Positions 1-7,852 of a stretch of 64,000 bases of DNA are shown here, piece after piece; position 1 is the first letter of the stretch; every line of letters begins with the position of its first letter. This DNA is from Spiractinospora alimapuensis. GTDB lineage: Bacteria > Actinomycetota > Actinomycetes > Streptosporangiales > Streptosporangiaceae. The stretch spans positions 1,488,001 through 1,552,000 of the forward strand of contig NZ_CP072467.1 of the NCBI RefSeq assembly GCF_018437505.1, in the 5' to 3' direction. The position numbers and the translations under genes are program-made. A model generated the notes under the pieces. The model saw only the letters and a program-made list of their open reading frames with translations. It did not search any database and had not been told where the DNA came from.

Positions 1-1120
1 TCACCACAACCTGCACCACCGAAAAGGCGGCGAATCCCAGCGAGGCGGCGAGGACGAGGCCAACGGCGACAGCGGACAGAGGTGCGACCACGAGCAGCGC
101 CACGCCGTACGCTGTCGCGATCGTGACCGCCCACGTGCGGGCCCCACTACCGAGGGCGTATCGTCCAGCGGTCCGGGAGAGGGCCGCGCCCGCCGCGGCG
201 CCCGGCAACAGCGCCAGTCCGACGGTGAGCACACTCCAGCCATGAACGTCGGTGAGGACCTGCGGCACGACGAACATGACCGAGAACAGGCCCGCGTAGG
301 TGCCCGCGCCCACGAGGGCCGCGCCACGGTACTGACGGTCGCGTACGAGGTCCCGCGGCACGAACCCCGCCGAAGTTCGCCGAGTGCGGAACACGAGCAG
401 GAGCAGCGCGGCGCCACCCACGGCGACCACGGCGACGATCGTGCTCACGCCCAGCCCCAGGGCGGGTTCCTGCAGCAGGATCACCACGCACGCGACGGCC
501 GTGGTCAGGGTTGCCGCCCCGAGGAGATCGACCTGCCGGCCCGAGCCGTCACGTCGCAGCAGTCGCCAGCAACCGGGGACGGCCAGCAGGGCCAGTGCTG
601 GCAGCACCACGGTCGCTCGCCACGAGGCGACGTCGGTGACCACTCCGCCGGCCAGGGTGGCACATGCGGCGAACAGGGCCATCGCGCCACCGAACACGCC
701 GAGGACGGTCGCGCGGTCCTCTGGACGAACCGAACCGACGAGCGACAGGGCGGAGGCGGACATCGCGCCCGATCCAGCGCCGAGGCACAGGCGTCCGAGA
801 ACGAGGACGGAGAGGTCCGGCGCCCACAGACAGATCCCCGTCCCGACGAGCAGCAGCCCCGACCCGACGGTGAGCACGATCCGTCCTCCGGCCGCGTCGG
901 ACCAGCGCCCGAAGAGAGCGATTCCGATGCCCAACGCGAGCGCGTGGGCGGTGAGGACCCAGGTGACGGTCCCGGCGTCCACCCCGAGGTCCACCGTCGC
1001 CTCCGGCAGTGCGAGTCCGGCGGCGGTGACGCCGAACACCGACGGTCCGAAGAGGGCGCCGAGGCGTATTCCGAAGGAGACCGCACCGGGGGTTCGGGAC
1101 ACGTTCTGTGTGGTGTTCAT
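1..1120 (-). CDS. MFS efflux transporter, cut by the left edge
   Basis: Major facilitator superfamily exporter, probably proton-driven drug or metabolite efflux in the cytoplasmic membrane. The visible 373 codons start at the ATG at 1118-1120 (MNTTQNVSRTPGAVSFG) and give about eleven hydrophobic helices. The loop between helices 2 and 3 carries the MFS motif A-like stretch GRWSDAAGGR. The frame is still open at base 2, so the end of the last helices lies outside the window. No clear ribosome site precedes the ATG. It is divergent from a LysR gene with a perfect operator-like palindrome between them, so that regulator probably controls it. The substrate cannot be told. Confidence 0.8.
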   Translation of the reverse strand, partial: MNTTQNVSRTPGAVSFGIRLGALFGPSVFGVTAAGLALPEATVDLGVDAGTVTWVLTAHALALGIGIALFGRWSDAAGGRIVLTVGSGLLLVGTGICLWAPDLSVLVLGRLCLGAGSGAMSASALSLVGSVRPEDRATVLGVFGGAMALFAACATLAGGVVTDVASWRATVVLPALALLAVPGCWRLLRRDGSGRQVDLLGAATLTTAVACVVILLQEPALGLGVSTIVAVVAVGGAALLLLVFRTRRTSAGFVPRDLVRDRQYRGAALVGAGTYAGLFSVMFVVPQVLTDVHGWSVLTVGLALLPGAAAGAALSRTAGRYALGSGARTWAVTIATAYGVALLVVAPLSAVAVGLVLAASLGFAAFSVVQVVV

Positions 1121-1252
1121 GGGCGGCCGTCCCGGCCCGTTGGGAGTGAAGTCGTTCTGTCCGGGCACGCCCCGGGGGTCGACAGTGTGTTCATGTCGTG
1201 CATCCCACCGCGTGCACACCCACCGAACCAGGGGCGATTCCGACGTACAGTT

Positions 1253-1267
1253 ATCACGAATCGTGAT
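1253..1267. promoter_or_regulatory. LysR operator candidate (7-1-7 palindrome)
   Basis: ATCACGA-A-TCGTGAT is a perfect 15-bp palindrome that meets the T-N11-A rule of LysR boxes. It lies 13 bases before the LysR start codon and about 130 bases before the divergent MFS start, so it could serve autoregulation and control of the exporter. Confidence 0.6.
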
Positions 1268-1280
1268 CGGAGGGGGTTCC

Positions 1281-2162
1281 GTGGAACTGCGACAGCTCCG
1301 TTACTTCGCGGCGGTCGCGGAGCGCGGTGGTTTCGCCCGGGCCGCGGAGTGGCTGCACGTGGGGCAGCCGGCAGTGAGCCAACAAGTTCGCCGCCTGGAA
1401 CGGGAACTGGGTGTCGCGCTGTTCGATCGCTCTACGCGTCACGTCCGCCTGACGAGTGCGGGGACGCGTCTCCTCCCTGAGGCCCGTGCGGTCCTCGCCA
1501 CCGCCGAACGCACCACGCAGGTGGCGGCCGAACTGGCGGGTATCTCCGCCTCCACTCTGCGCCTGGCAACGGGCGCCGGCCCCGGGGACCTGTTCTACGC
1601 CCTTCTCGAGCATGCGCGACGTCACGCCCCCGATGTCCAGGTGCGCCTGACCAAGACCTCGGTCGACGACCGCCTCACCGGCGTCCGTCACGGCTCCCTG
1701 GACGCGGCACTGGTTCGGGACCAGCATGAGCGACCCGACCTGGAGTTGATCCCCATTTGGTCGGACCCCCTCGTCGTCGCGCTGCCCTCCACCCACCCCC
1801 TCGCACACGCGGAGGCGGTCGACCTAGCCGATCTGGGCGGGCTTCCGCTGCGTCTGGCCCTACGGCGTAACAACGTCGCGTTCCACCGGCTCGTCCACGA
1901 GGCACTCGCCAGAGCCGGCGTCGCACCGCCCGCTGGTCCACTCTTCACCCGACTCCAGGACACGTTGTCGGACATCGCCCAGTCAGCTCCTTCGTGGACC
2001 CTCTTCTATCCGGTGGGCCCCCCACCGACCATCCCGGGGATCGCCTACTTCTCCCTTCCCGACGTGCACTCCACCGTCCAACTCGCCGTCCGACCGGGCC
2101 CGCCGGCCGCTCCGTTGCGCGGATTCGTGGCCGCCTGTGCCCTTTGGTCGCGGCCGGACTGA
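1281..2162 (+). CDS. LysR-family transcriptional regulator
   Basis: 293-residue LysR-type regulator, the usual family length. The N-terminal winged helix-turn-helix is plain (residues 1-60, with MELRQLRYFAAVAERGGFA and QPAVSQQVRRLE), followed by a periplasmic-binding-like effector domain from about residue 90. The GTG at 1281 was chosen because GGAGGGGG at 1268-1275 sits at good distance and the protein then begins exactly at the family start; the open frame runs much further upstream but only as antisense of the MFS gene. It probably senses a small molecule and controls the divergent exporter and itself through the palindrome at 1253-1267. Confidence 0.9.
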   Translation: MELRQLRYFAAVAERGGFARAAEWLHVGQPAVSQQVRRLERELGVALFDRSTRHVRLTSAGTRLLPEARAVLATAERTTQVAAELAGISASTLRLATGAGPGDLFYALLEHARRHAPDVQVRLTKTSVDDRLTGVRHGSLDAALVRDQHERPDLELIPIWSDPLVVALPSTHPLAHAEAVDLADLGGLPLRLALRRNNVAFHRLVHEALARAGVAPPAGPLFTRLQDTLSDIAQSAPSWTLFYPVGPPPTIPGIAYFSLPDVHSTVQLAVRPGPPAAPLRGFVAACALWSRPD

Positions 2163-2222
2163 GGCACTGAGTGCCGGTCGGGCTCGAGGTGGCCGATCGA
2201 CGCGGGCGGAGCGCGGGACTCC

Positions 2223-3512
2223 CTAGCGGGCGGCCGCCACCTCCGCGGATGCGTCCAACGCGGTGGGGGTGACGATCCGCAGGAACGGCACGACCGTGGT
2301 CGTGGCGGCGAGGGCGAAGAACGCGAAGGCCAGGGGGATACCGACGAACTCGGCGAGGACACCGACCAGGGCGGCGCCAATGGGCATGGCGCCCCAGCTG
2401 AAGAGGCGGGCGGCCGCGTTGTAGCGACCGAGCATCTCCCGGGGGACGACGCGTTGGCTGATGGTGCGGACGTTGACGGTCCACAGAGTTCCACCCATGC
2501 CGCCGAGGAACGCGGCGGTGCTGACGATGACCATGTTCGTCGTGAGCGCGGGGGCGGCCATCATGGCGACCGTCCCGAGGAGGTCGGCGAACATCGCCCA
2601 CCGTCGGCCGAGGAACCGGTTGACCCAGCGGACCGAGAGGGCGCCCACGATGCCCCCGGCCCCCAGCGCGCTCATCAGGACGCCGTACTCCTGGGGAGAC
2701 AGGTCCATGACCGCGGTGGCGAACAGCGGCATGAGCGCGAGCCAGGCGCCCCAGCACCCCGACAGCACGGTCAGCATGAGGGCGAGCCCGCGAAGGAGCC
2801 GGTTCCGCCACAGGTACGCCACCCCCTCTACGATCCGCGCGTGGACGGAGGTCACCGGGCGCTCGTCCCCCGTGCGGGGGGCGAACCGCCCGACGAGGAA
2901 CAGCAGCACCAGCATTCCGACGGCGTAGGCCGCCCCGGTCGCCCCTAGGGCGAGGCCGACTCCGATGGCGGCCAGGACTCCACCAAGGAACGGTCCGGTG
3001 AACTCGCCACAGGCCGTCTCCGCTCCGGCCACCCACGCGTTCGCGCGTTCTCTCGCACGGGGCGCCACCGCGGAGGGGACGATCGCGGCCGCGGAGGTCA
3101 TCGCGACGACCTCCGCGACTCCCAGCACGAGCCCCACCCCGTAGAGCAGGGGCAGCGGCACCGACCCGAACAGCATGACCGCGACGAACGCGGTCATCGT
3201 CACCACGCGGGTCAGGTTGGCCAGGAGCAGGAGTCGACGCCGATCGAACCGGTCGACCAGCACACCGACGTGGAGGGCGGTCAGTAGCCAGGGCAGCGAG
3301 AGCGTCAGGGCGACCGCCGCCACCAGCGCCGGCGAGTCGGTGATGCCGGTCGCGATGAGTGGCAGCACTACCTTCAGCACTCCGTCGGCCAGGTTGGTCA
3401 CGGCCGTGAAGACGACCAGCACCGTGGTGTTGCGTGTGCTGGTCGCGTCGAGGCGTCGCTCCGTGTCGTCCGGGGTGTCCTTCGCGTCGGGGCCCGCGCC
3501 CACAGCGTCCAT
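2223..3512 (-). CDS. MFS transporter, EntS-like (MFS_3 type)
   Basis: 429-residue major facilitator protein with twelve predicted helices, resembling the EntS/MFS_3 group of siderophore, macrolide or drug exporters. A charged N-terminal tail of about 30 residues precedes helix 1; the cytoplasmic loop between helices 2 and 3 reads LVDRFDRRRLLLLANL, the MFS motif A region. The ATG at 3510-3512 follows GGAGG with six-base spacing. It is divergent from a CGNR zinc-finger gene, a common arrangement for regulator and target pump. Substrate not deducible. Confidence 0.85.
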   Translation of the reverse strand: MDAVGAGPDAKDTPDDTERRLDATSTRNTTVLVVFTAVTNLADGVLKVVLPLIATGITDSPALVAAVALTLSLPWLLTALHVGVLVDRFDRRRLLLLANLTRVVTMTAFVAVMLFGSVPLPLLYGVGLVLGVAEVVAMTSAAAIVPSAVAPRARERANAWVAGAETACGEFTGPFLGGVLAAIGVGLALGATGAAYAVGMLVLLFLVGRFAPRTGDERPVTSVHARIVEGVAYLWRNRLLRGLALMLTVLSGCWGAWLALMPLFATAVMDLSPQEYGVLMSALGAGGIVGALSVRWVNRFLGRRWAMFADLLGTVAMMAAPALTTNMVIVSTAAFLGGMGGTLWTVNVRTISQRVVPREMLGRYNAAARLFSWGAMPIGAALVGVLAEFVGIPLAFAFFALAATTTVVPFLRIVTPTALDASAEVAAAR

Positions 3513-3530
3513 CTAACCTCCAAAATATGT

Positions 3531-3616
3531 TTGGTGGTTATCATGGCACAACTTGGGCGCCTCGAAAACAGGTAAATGCGCTACGTTGGTAACCACCGAA
3601 GCATGTTCATTGGTGG
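3531..3616. repeat. TTGGTGG repeats in the MFS/CGNR divergent promoter
   Basis: TTGGTGGTTA at 3531-3540 is repeated in inverted form as TAACCACC at 3590-3597, and TTGGTGG occurs again at 3610-3616, within 130 bp between the two divergent starts. The arrangement suggests binding sites for the CGNR protein or another regulator. The arms of the inverted pair are about 50 bases apart, so looping or separate sites are both possible. Confidence 0.4.
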
Positions 3617-3640
3617 ATCGCCCGGCGAGAGGAGACACGC

Positions 3641-4216
3641 GTGCATCAGCCGCCGGCGGCCCGGCGGGTCGAGGAGTTCGCCAACACCTTCGACCTGGAG
3701 TCCGGGCGGGACGACCTCAGCGACGCCGACGGCCTCGCCCGCTGGTTGACGGCCTCCGGACACGCCGAGGCGGCCCTCCGGGTCAGTGCGACCGACCACC
3801 AGATGTGCCTGGACCTGCGCGCGGGGATCCGGGAGGCGCTCTCCACCGATCGCCCCCCAGTCCCCCACCTGCTCGCCCGAGCCGACTCCGCGCTGACAGA
3901 GCTGCCGGTGCTGGTGAGCCTCGCCCAGTCCACCGCCACCGGCGGACACCCTCCCGACGCGCGCGCCCTCGTTCCGGCGCCGAGTCTTCCGCCGGTGCGT
4001 CGCGTCTACGCCTCGCTCGCCCTGGACTGGGCGGAGCTGGTCACCACCGGGCAGGTCACCCGCCTGAAGCTCTGCGCGGAGCACACCTGTCGCTGGGTCT
4101 TCTGGGACGGTTCGAAGAACCAGAGCCGCCGCTGGTGCTCGATGCGGGTCTGCGGAAACAGGACCAAGTCCCGGCGCCACTCCGAACGCGCTCGGGCACC
4201 AGAGAGCGAGAACTGA
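3641..4216 (+). CDS. CGNR zinc-finger regulator
   Basis: 191-residue protein of the CGNR family (ABATE-like N-terminal domain followed by a treble-clef zinc finger), probably a transcriptional regulator. The C-terminal signature is clear: C-x4-C (LCAEHTC), then WVFWDGSKNQSRRWC, then the name-giving CGNR tetrad at about residues 172-175. The GTG at 3641 follows GAGAGGAG at 3627-3634. It is divergent from the EntS-like pump and likely regulates it. A basic tail after CGNR fits DNA binding. Confidence 0.88.
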   Translation: MHQPPAARRVEEFANTFDLESGRDDLSDADGLARWLTASGHAEAALRVSATDHQMCLDLRAGIREALSTDRPPVPHLLARADSALTELPVLVSLAQSTATGGHPPDARALVPAPSLPPVRRVYASLALDWAELVTTGQVTRLKLCAEHTCRWVFWDGSKNQSRRWCSMRVCGNRTKSRRHSERARAPESEN

Positions 4217-4293
4217 CGCTCCAGTCGCCCGCCCTCCCGGACGGGAATCCCCACAGCGGAGAGTGAGGCCGACTCACCCAATGTCGTTTCCGT

Positions 4294-4299
4294 TAGTAT
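4294..4299 (+). promoter_or_regulatory. -10 element of a likely leaderless promoter
   Basis: TAGTAT lies six bases before the GTG at 4306. In actinobacteria this spacing places the transcript start at the start codon, and no ribosome site precedes the gene. The -35 region (about 4271-4276) is poor. Confidence 0.4.
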
Positions 4300-4305
4300 C
4301 TGAGC

Positions 4306-4704
4306 GTGTTCGACCGGGCTCCCACGCACGTGCCACGCCACCTTCTTCCGCTGGCGTGGGCGGTCCTGCTGGTGGCCCTGGTTCTCGGGGTCGGCACAAT
4401 GCACACTCTCGGCCACCCCGCCGAACACGGCGCCCCGGACCATGGGGCCGCGGCGGCGGAGCTCTCCCATTCGGCGCCCGTGTCCCCGGCGCCGGCCGCC
4501 GCCGAACTTCCCGCCCTGGACCCGTCGACGATGTGCCTGGCGATCATCGCGGTCGCGACACTGCTCCTCGGGCTGGGGTCACTGACTCGCGCTCCCTCCT
4601 TGGAGCTGCGACTCCCCCGATGGTCACGTGTCCAGGTGTCATGGTGGGCGCCCACGCCGCCCCGACCTCCTTCCCTCGCCCAGCTCCAAGCGTTGCGGAT
4701 CTAG
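4306..4704 (+). CDS. DUF6153 family protein
   Basis: 132-residue small membrane protein resembling the actinobacterial DUF6153 family, function unknown. It has an N-terminal hydrophobic helix (about residues 13-32), a His- and Ala-rich extracytoplasmic stretch with several histidines (HTLGHPAEHGAPDH), a second helix near residues 77-95 starting at a Cys, and a basic Trp/Pro-rich tail. The family commonly sits beside DUF305 genes, as here (104 bases downstream), and the His-rich segment suggests metal contact, perhaps copper; that is inference. The GTG start appears leaderless. Confidence 0.65.
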   Translation: MFDRAPTHVPRHLLPLAWAVLLVALVLGVGTMHTLGHPAEHGAPDHGAAAAELSHSAPVSPAPAAAELPALDPSTMCLAIIAVATLLLGLGSLTRAPSLELRLPRWSRVQVSWWAPTPPRPPSLAQLQALRI

Positions 4705-4808
4705 ATGCGCCCCCGGGGCGGCTCCCCGGGTTCGGACCGTTGACCGAGTACTTCCCCCACGCGCGGCCTCCACGGACCACGCGTGGGCAGGCATGCGAAG
4801 GACACACC

Positions 4809-5456
4809 ATGACGACCGTCAACCCCCGTACGTACGCACTCCTCTCGGCCGGACTGGCCACCACGCTGCTCCTCACCGCCTGTGGCGACAACGGAGAGCA
4901 GCCGGCGGAGAACGGGGAGAACACCGGCGCGCAGTTCAACGACACTGACGTCGAGTTCGCGACCATGATGATCCCGCACCACGAGCAGGCCATCGAGATG
5001 TCCCAGTTGGTCGAGGAACGCGCGGGCGAGGACGTCCGTGCGCTGGCGACGGAGATCGAGGACGCACAAGGGCCCGAGATCGAGGAGCTGACGGCGATGC
5101 TCAGCGAGTGGGGCGAGGAACCTCCGGCGGAGGGAGAGGACCACTCCAGCATGGCCGGAATGCTCTCCGAGGAGGAAATGACCCAGCTCGAAGAGGTCTC
5201 GGGCGATGCTTTCGACGCCCTGTTCCTCGGAATGATGATCGTTCACCATGAGGGGGCGATCGAGATGGCCGAGGACCAGATGGAAAACGGCGTCAACCCC
5301 CAGGCCGCGGAGATGGCACAGGAAATCGTCGATACCCAGGAGTCCGAGATCGCGCAAATGCGGGAGATGCTGGAGGACTATCCCGGACAGAAGGCACCAT
5401 CGCCCGATGAGGACGGCGGCGAAGACGAGAACGAGGACGGGCACGGGGACCACTAG
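4809..5456 (+). CDS. DUF305 lipoprotein
   Basis: 215-residue secreted lipoprotein with two DUF305 (ferritin-like helical) repeats. The signal peptide ends at a lipobox LLTAC near residue 24. Each repeat holds the diagnostic motif: MMIPHHEQAIEMS near residue 58 and MMIVHHEGAIEMA near residue 142, and the tail is acidic and His-ending (HGDH). The paired histidines and acids are thought to bind metal, and DUF305 proteins often occur with copper-handling genes. The ATG at 4809 follows GAAGGA. It lies directly behind the DUF6153 gene and is probably co-transcribed with it; a very strong hairpin follows. Confidence 0.88.
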   Translation: MTTVNPRTYALLSAGLATTLLLTACGDNGEQPAENGENTGAQFNDTDVEFATMMIPHHEQAIEMSQLVEERAGEDVRALATEIEDAQGPEIEELTAMLSEWGEEPPAEGEDHSSMAGMLSEEEMTQLEEVSGDAFDALFLGMMIVHHEGAIEMAEDQMENGVNPQAAEMAQEIVDTQESEIAQMREMLEDYPGQKAPSPDEDGGEDENEDGHGDH

Positions 5457-5470
5457 CCCATAACCGTGGG

Positions 5471-5519
5471 CCATCCGCGGCCGGGGTGCGATGGCGTCCA
5501 TCGCACCCCGGCCGCATGG
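5471..5519 (+). terminator. Strong hairpin after the DUF305 gene
   Basis: Arms at 5477-5494 and 5498-5515 form a perfect 18-bp GC-rich stem with a CGT loop; CCAT/ATGG at the base adds four pairs past a two-base bulge. It lies 20 bases after the stop. Confidence 0.85.
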
Positions 5520-5712
5520 TGAGTCCTCCAGAATCCGCCTCAGCTCGACAATTCTGGGTACCCGGACTCTTGGGGGCGGGTCACCCCCGTGAAATCCGTT
5601 CTGGCATTCTGTGAGAATACGTTCGACGCCTGGTGTCCCGTCGCTCGGGATATCGACGGCGGTGACAATGATGCCCACTCCCTATTCGATCGATCGTGAA
5701 CTCGGAGTAGCG

Positions 5713-6558
5713 ATGACGGACCCCACCGACTTCATGAAGCACACCGCCCCCTCCGAGGGAGAGTCAACGCCCTGGGCGGAGACCCGGATCGACACCTCCC
5801 GTCCGTCCATCGCCCGGGTCTACGACGCGTTGCTCGACGGCAAGGACAACTTCGCCGCCGACCGCGTCATCGCTGATCACTACCGCCAGGTCCCTGGGGC
5901 GCCGCGCGTCCCGTGGGACAACCGTGCGTGGATCGGTCGAGTGGTGCGGTGGCTGGTGGCCGAAGCGGGCATCCGCCAGATCATCGACATCGGCAGCGGC
6001 CTTCCCACCGCGAGCAACGTGCATGACGTCGCGCAGGCCATCGCCCCGGAGACCCGGGTGGCCTACGTCGACAACGACCCCATCGTCCTCGCCCACGGCC
6101 GCGCCATCCTCGCCAGCAACGACCGAACCACCGTCATCACCGCCGACGCCCAGGAGCCTGAGGGGATCTTCGGGAACCCCGAACTCCGTGCCCTGATCGA
6201 CCTCGACCAGCCCTACGCGGTCCTGCTCGCCGCGGTCCTCCACCATGTGCCCACCGGTGAGGACCAAAAGGTCGCGGCCGGCATCCGCGAACGCATCGCA
6301 CCCGGGAGCTACCTGGCCATCGCCAACTTCCACGACCCCGGTGACCCACGGGCGCAGGGGATCGAGACCGCGCTGGTCGAGAAGGGGCTCGGCTCCGGCT
6401 GGGTCCGCCCCTACCCCCAACACCGGATGTACTTCGGCGACCTCGACCTCGTCCACCCCGGACTGTGCCCGGCCAACGAATGGCACCCCGACGACGAGAC
6501 CCCCACCGACTCACCCGTCCACCACCTCTACCTCGGCGGAGTCGCGAAGCGACCCTAG
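5713..6558 (+). CDS. SAM-dependent methyltransferase, DUF574 (Methyltransf_19) type
   Basis: 281-residue S-adenosylmethionine-dependent methyltransferase of the DUF574 family, abundant in Streptomyces and relatives and mostly without known substrates. Motif I is IIDIGSGLP near residue 95, the acidic residue for the ribose is in VAYVDNDP near residue 118, and ITADAQEP follows. The family start (RPSIARVYDALLDGKDNF) is intact. The ATG at 5713 follows CGGAG; in-frame ATGs at 5668/5671 are possible but have no ribosome site. It stands alone between two hairpins. These proteins are usually cytosolic. Confidence 0.88.
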   Translation: MTDPTDFMKHTAPSEGESTPWAETRIDTSRPSIARVYDALLDGKDNFAADRVIADHYRQVPGAPRVPWDNRAWIGRVVRWLVAEAGIRQIIDIGSGLPTASNVHDVAQAIAPETRVAYVDNDPIVLAHGRAILASNDRTTVITADAQEPEGIFGNPELRALIDLDQPYAVLLAAVLHHVPTGEDQKVAAGIRERIAPGSYLAIANFHDPGDPRAQGIETALVEKGLGSGWVRPYPQHRMYFGDLDLVHPGLCPANEWHPDDETPTDSPVHHLYLGGVAKRP

Positions 6559-6574
6559 GGACCTCCCGCCGGGC

Positions 6575-6612
6575 GGGGCGGTGGTGGGATACGCGATCCC
6601 CACCACCGCCCC
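6575..6612 (+). terminator. Hairpin after the methyltransferase gene
   Basis: GGGGCGGTGGTGGG (6575-6588) pairs perfectly with CCCACCACCGCCCC (6599-6612), 14 bp with a 10-base loop, starting 16 bases after the stop. No U tract follows. Confidence 0.8.
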
Positions 6613-6671
6613 GTTCGCGCGAACGACGCCAACACCTTGCACACACATTTGGACACGCTCCGAGATATCCA

Positions 6672-6714
6672 CTGGTCACGTGTCGACCCTGACGGTTCGC
6701 GGGTAAGTGACCAG
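6672..6714. promoter_or_regulatory. Inverted repeat upstream of the Acg-type gene
   Basis: CTGGTCAC (6672-6679) and GTGACCAG (6707-6714) are perfect 8-bp arms, 27 bases apart, ending about 70 bases before the Acg-type start. It could be an operator pair. It does not match the DosR box known for the mycobacterial relatives. Confidence 0.35.
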
Positions 6715-6787
6715 CACAGGATGTCCACCGTGAGCCGTCCGAAGCGCACCCGCGCCTCCGGGGCTCCCTCGCAGGAGAGTGGCCGCC

Positions 6788-7798
6788 GTGAGCAGAGTTG
6801 ATTCCCGAGCGGACAGTGTCGACCCCATCCGCGCCGCGATCGAGGCGAGCGAGCGCGCTCCCTCCGTCCTGAACACCCGTCCATGGCAGTTGCGTCATCA
6901 CGAGAACGGGATCAGCCTGACGACGGACGCCGACCTGCGGTTGGACGTCGCGGACCCCGCGGGCCGAGAACTCGTCATCAGCTGCGGCGCCGCGCTGTTC
7001 AACATCCGGGCGGCCATGCGCGCGGCCGGGGCACGGCCCCTGGTCACCTTGCTGCCCGACCGGGAGCGCCCCGGGCTCCTCGCCGACATCCAGGTCGGTC
7101 CCGCACTGCCACCCGAGGCCGAGGACACCGAACTGTCCAACGCGATCGGGGTCCGCCACACCCACCGGGGGCCCTTCGACGCCGGCCTCGACGACGCCGC
7201 CCTGGTCCGCCGCCTCGCCACCGCCGTCGCCGCGGAGCACGCGGTCCTCCAGCTCGTCACCGACACCCCGATGGTCATCGCTCTGGCGGGTCTGGTGTCG
7301 GCGGCCGAACACGTGCAACGCCGGGACGCGGACCGCGTCGACGAGGAGTCGCGTTGGGTCCGCCCCGAGGGAAACCCCGACCGGCGCGGGGTCCACGCGG
7401 AGGACTTCCCCGCGGTCGACCAGACCATCGGCCAACTCTTCCCTCCGCGTGACTACGGGCACGGTCAGGTGCACGGGCTCCTGGACGGGAACGGCACCGA
7501 GACCGGACTCGTCTCGATGATCGTCACGCGGGGGGACGACCGGCCGAGCTGGCTGGCCGCCGGACAGGCGCTGGAGCGCATGCTCCTGGTCGCGGCGGTG
7601 AACGGGGTGTCGGCCGCGTTCCACACCCAACCCCTCGAGGAGCCCATGTTGCGGAACTTCATCGCGCAACGGTTCTGCCGCGGCGAGCACCCACAAATGA
7701 TCATGCGGCTGGGTCACGTCTCCTCCCGGGGTGACACCACCACCTCACCTCCGCAGTCGACCGTCACCGACCCTCCGTCGGCACCGCGCCCCCGTTGA
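6788..7798 (+). CDS. Acg family FMN-binding nitroreductase-like protein
   Basis: 336-residue protein of the Acg group (Rv2032/Rv3131-like), a split nitroreductase-fold flavoprotein family of uncertain catalytic role linked in mycobacteria to hypoxic or nitrosative stress. Characteristic segments are APSVLNTRPWQLR (FMN phosphate region, residues 23-35), GAALFNIRAAMRAAG, the RHTHRGPF motif near residue 121 and GVSAAFHTQPLE towards the end. GTG 6788 is preferred over GTG 6779 because AGGAG at 6773-6777 is only one base from the latter. The MMPL gene follows after 54 bases and may be co-transcribed. The Pro/Thr-rich tail is disordered. Confidence 0.8.
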   Translation: MSRVDSRADSVDPIRAAIEASERAPSVLNTRPWQLRHHENGISLTTDADLRLDVADPAGRELVISCGAALFNIRAAMRAAGARPLVTLLPDRERPGLLADIQVGPALPPEAEDTELSNAIGVRHTHRGPFDAGLDDAALVRRLATAVAAEHAVLQLVTDTPMVIALAGLVSAAEHVQRRDADRVDEESRWVRPEGNPDRRGVHAEDFPAVDQTIGQLFPPRDYGHGQVHGLLDGNGTETGLVSMIVTRGDDRPSWLAAGQALERMLLVAAVNGVSAAFHTQPLEEPMLRNFIAQRFCRGEHPQMIMRLGHVSSRGDTTTSPPQSTVTDPPSAPRPR

Positions 7799-7852
7799 GT
7801 TCGCACACGTTCGAGACGTCCGGACATCGCGGTGCCGTAGAGGGGCGACACG

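Noticed and set aside
242-1480. 412-codon plus-strand frame over the first MFS gene
   Set aside because: Antisense composition; the minus frame gives a clear transporter and the LysR gene starts inside it with its own ribosome site.
6672-6714. DosR box upstream of the Acg-type gene
   Set aside because: The inverted repeat CTGGTCAC/GTGACCAG does not resemble the known DosR consensus, so no hypoxia regulation is claimed.
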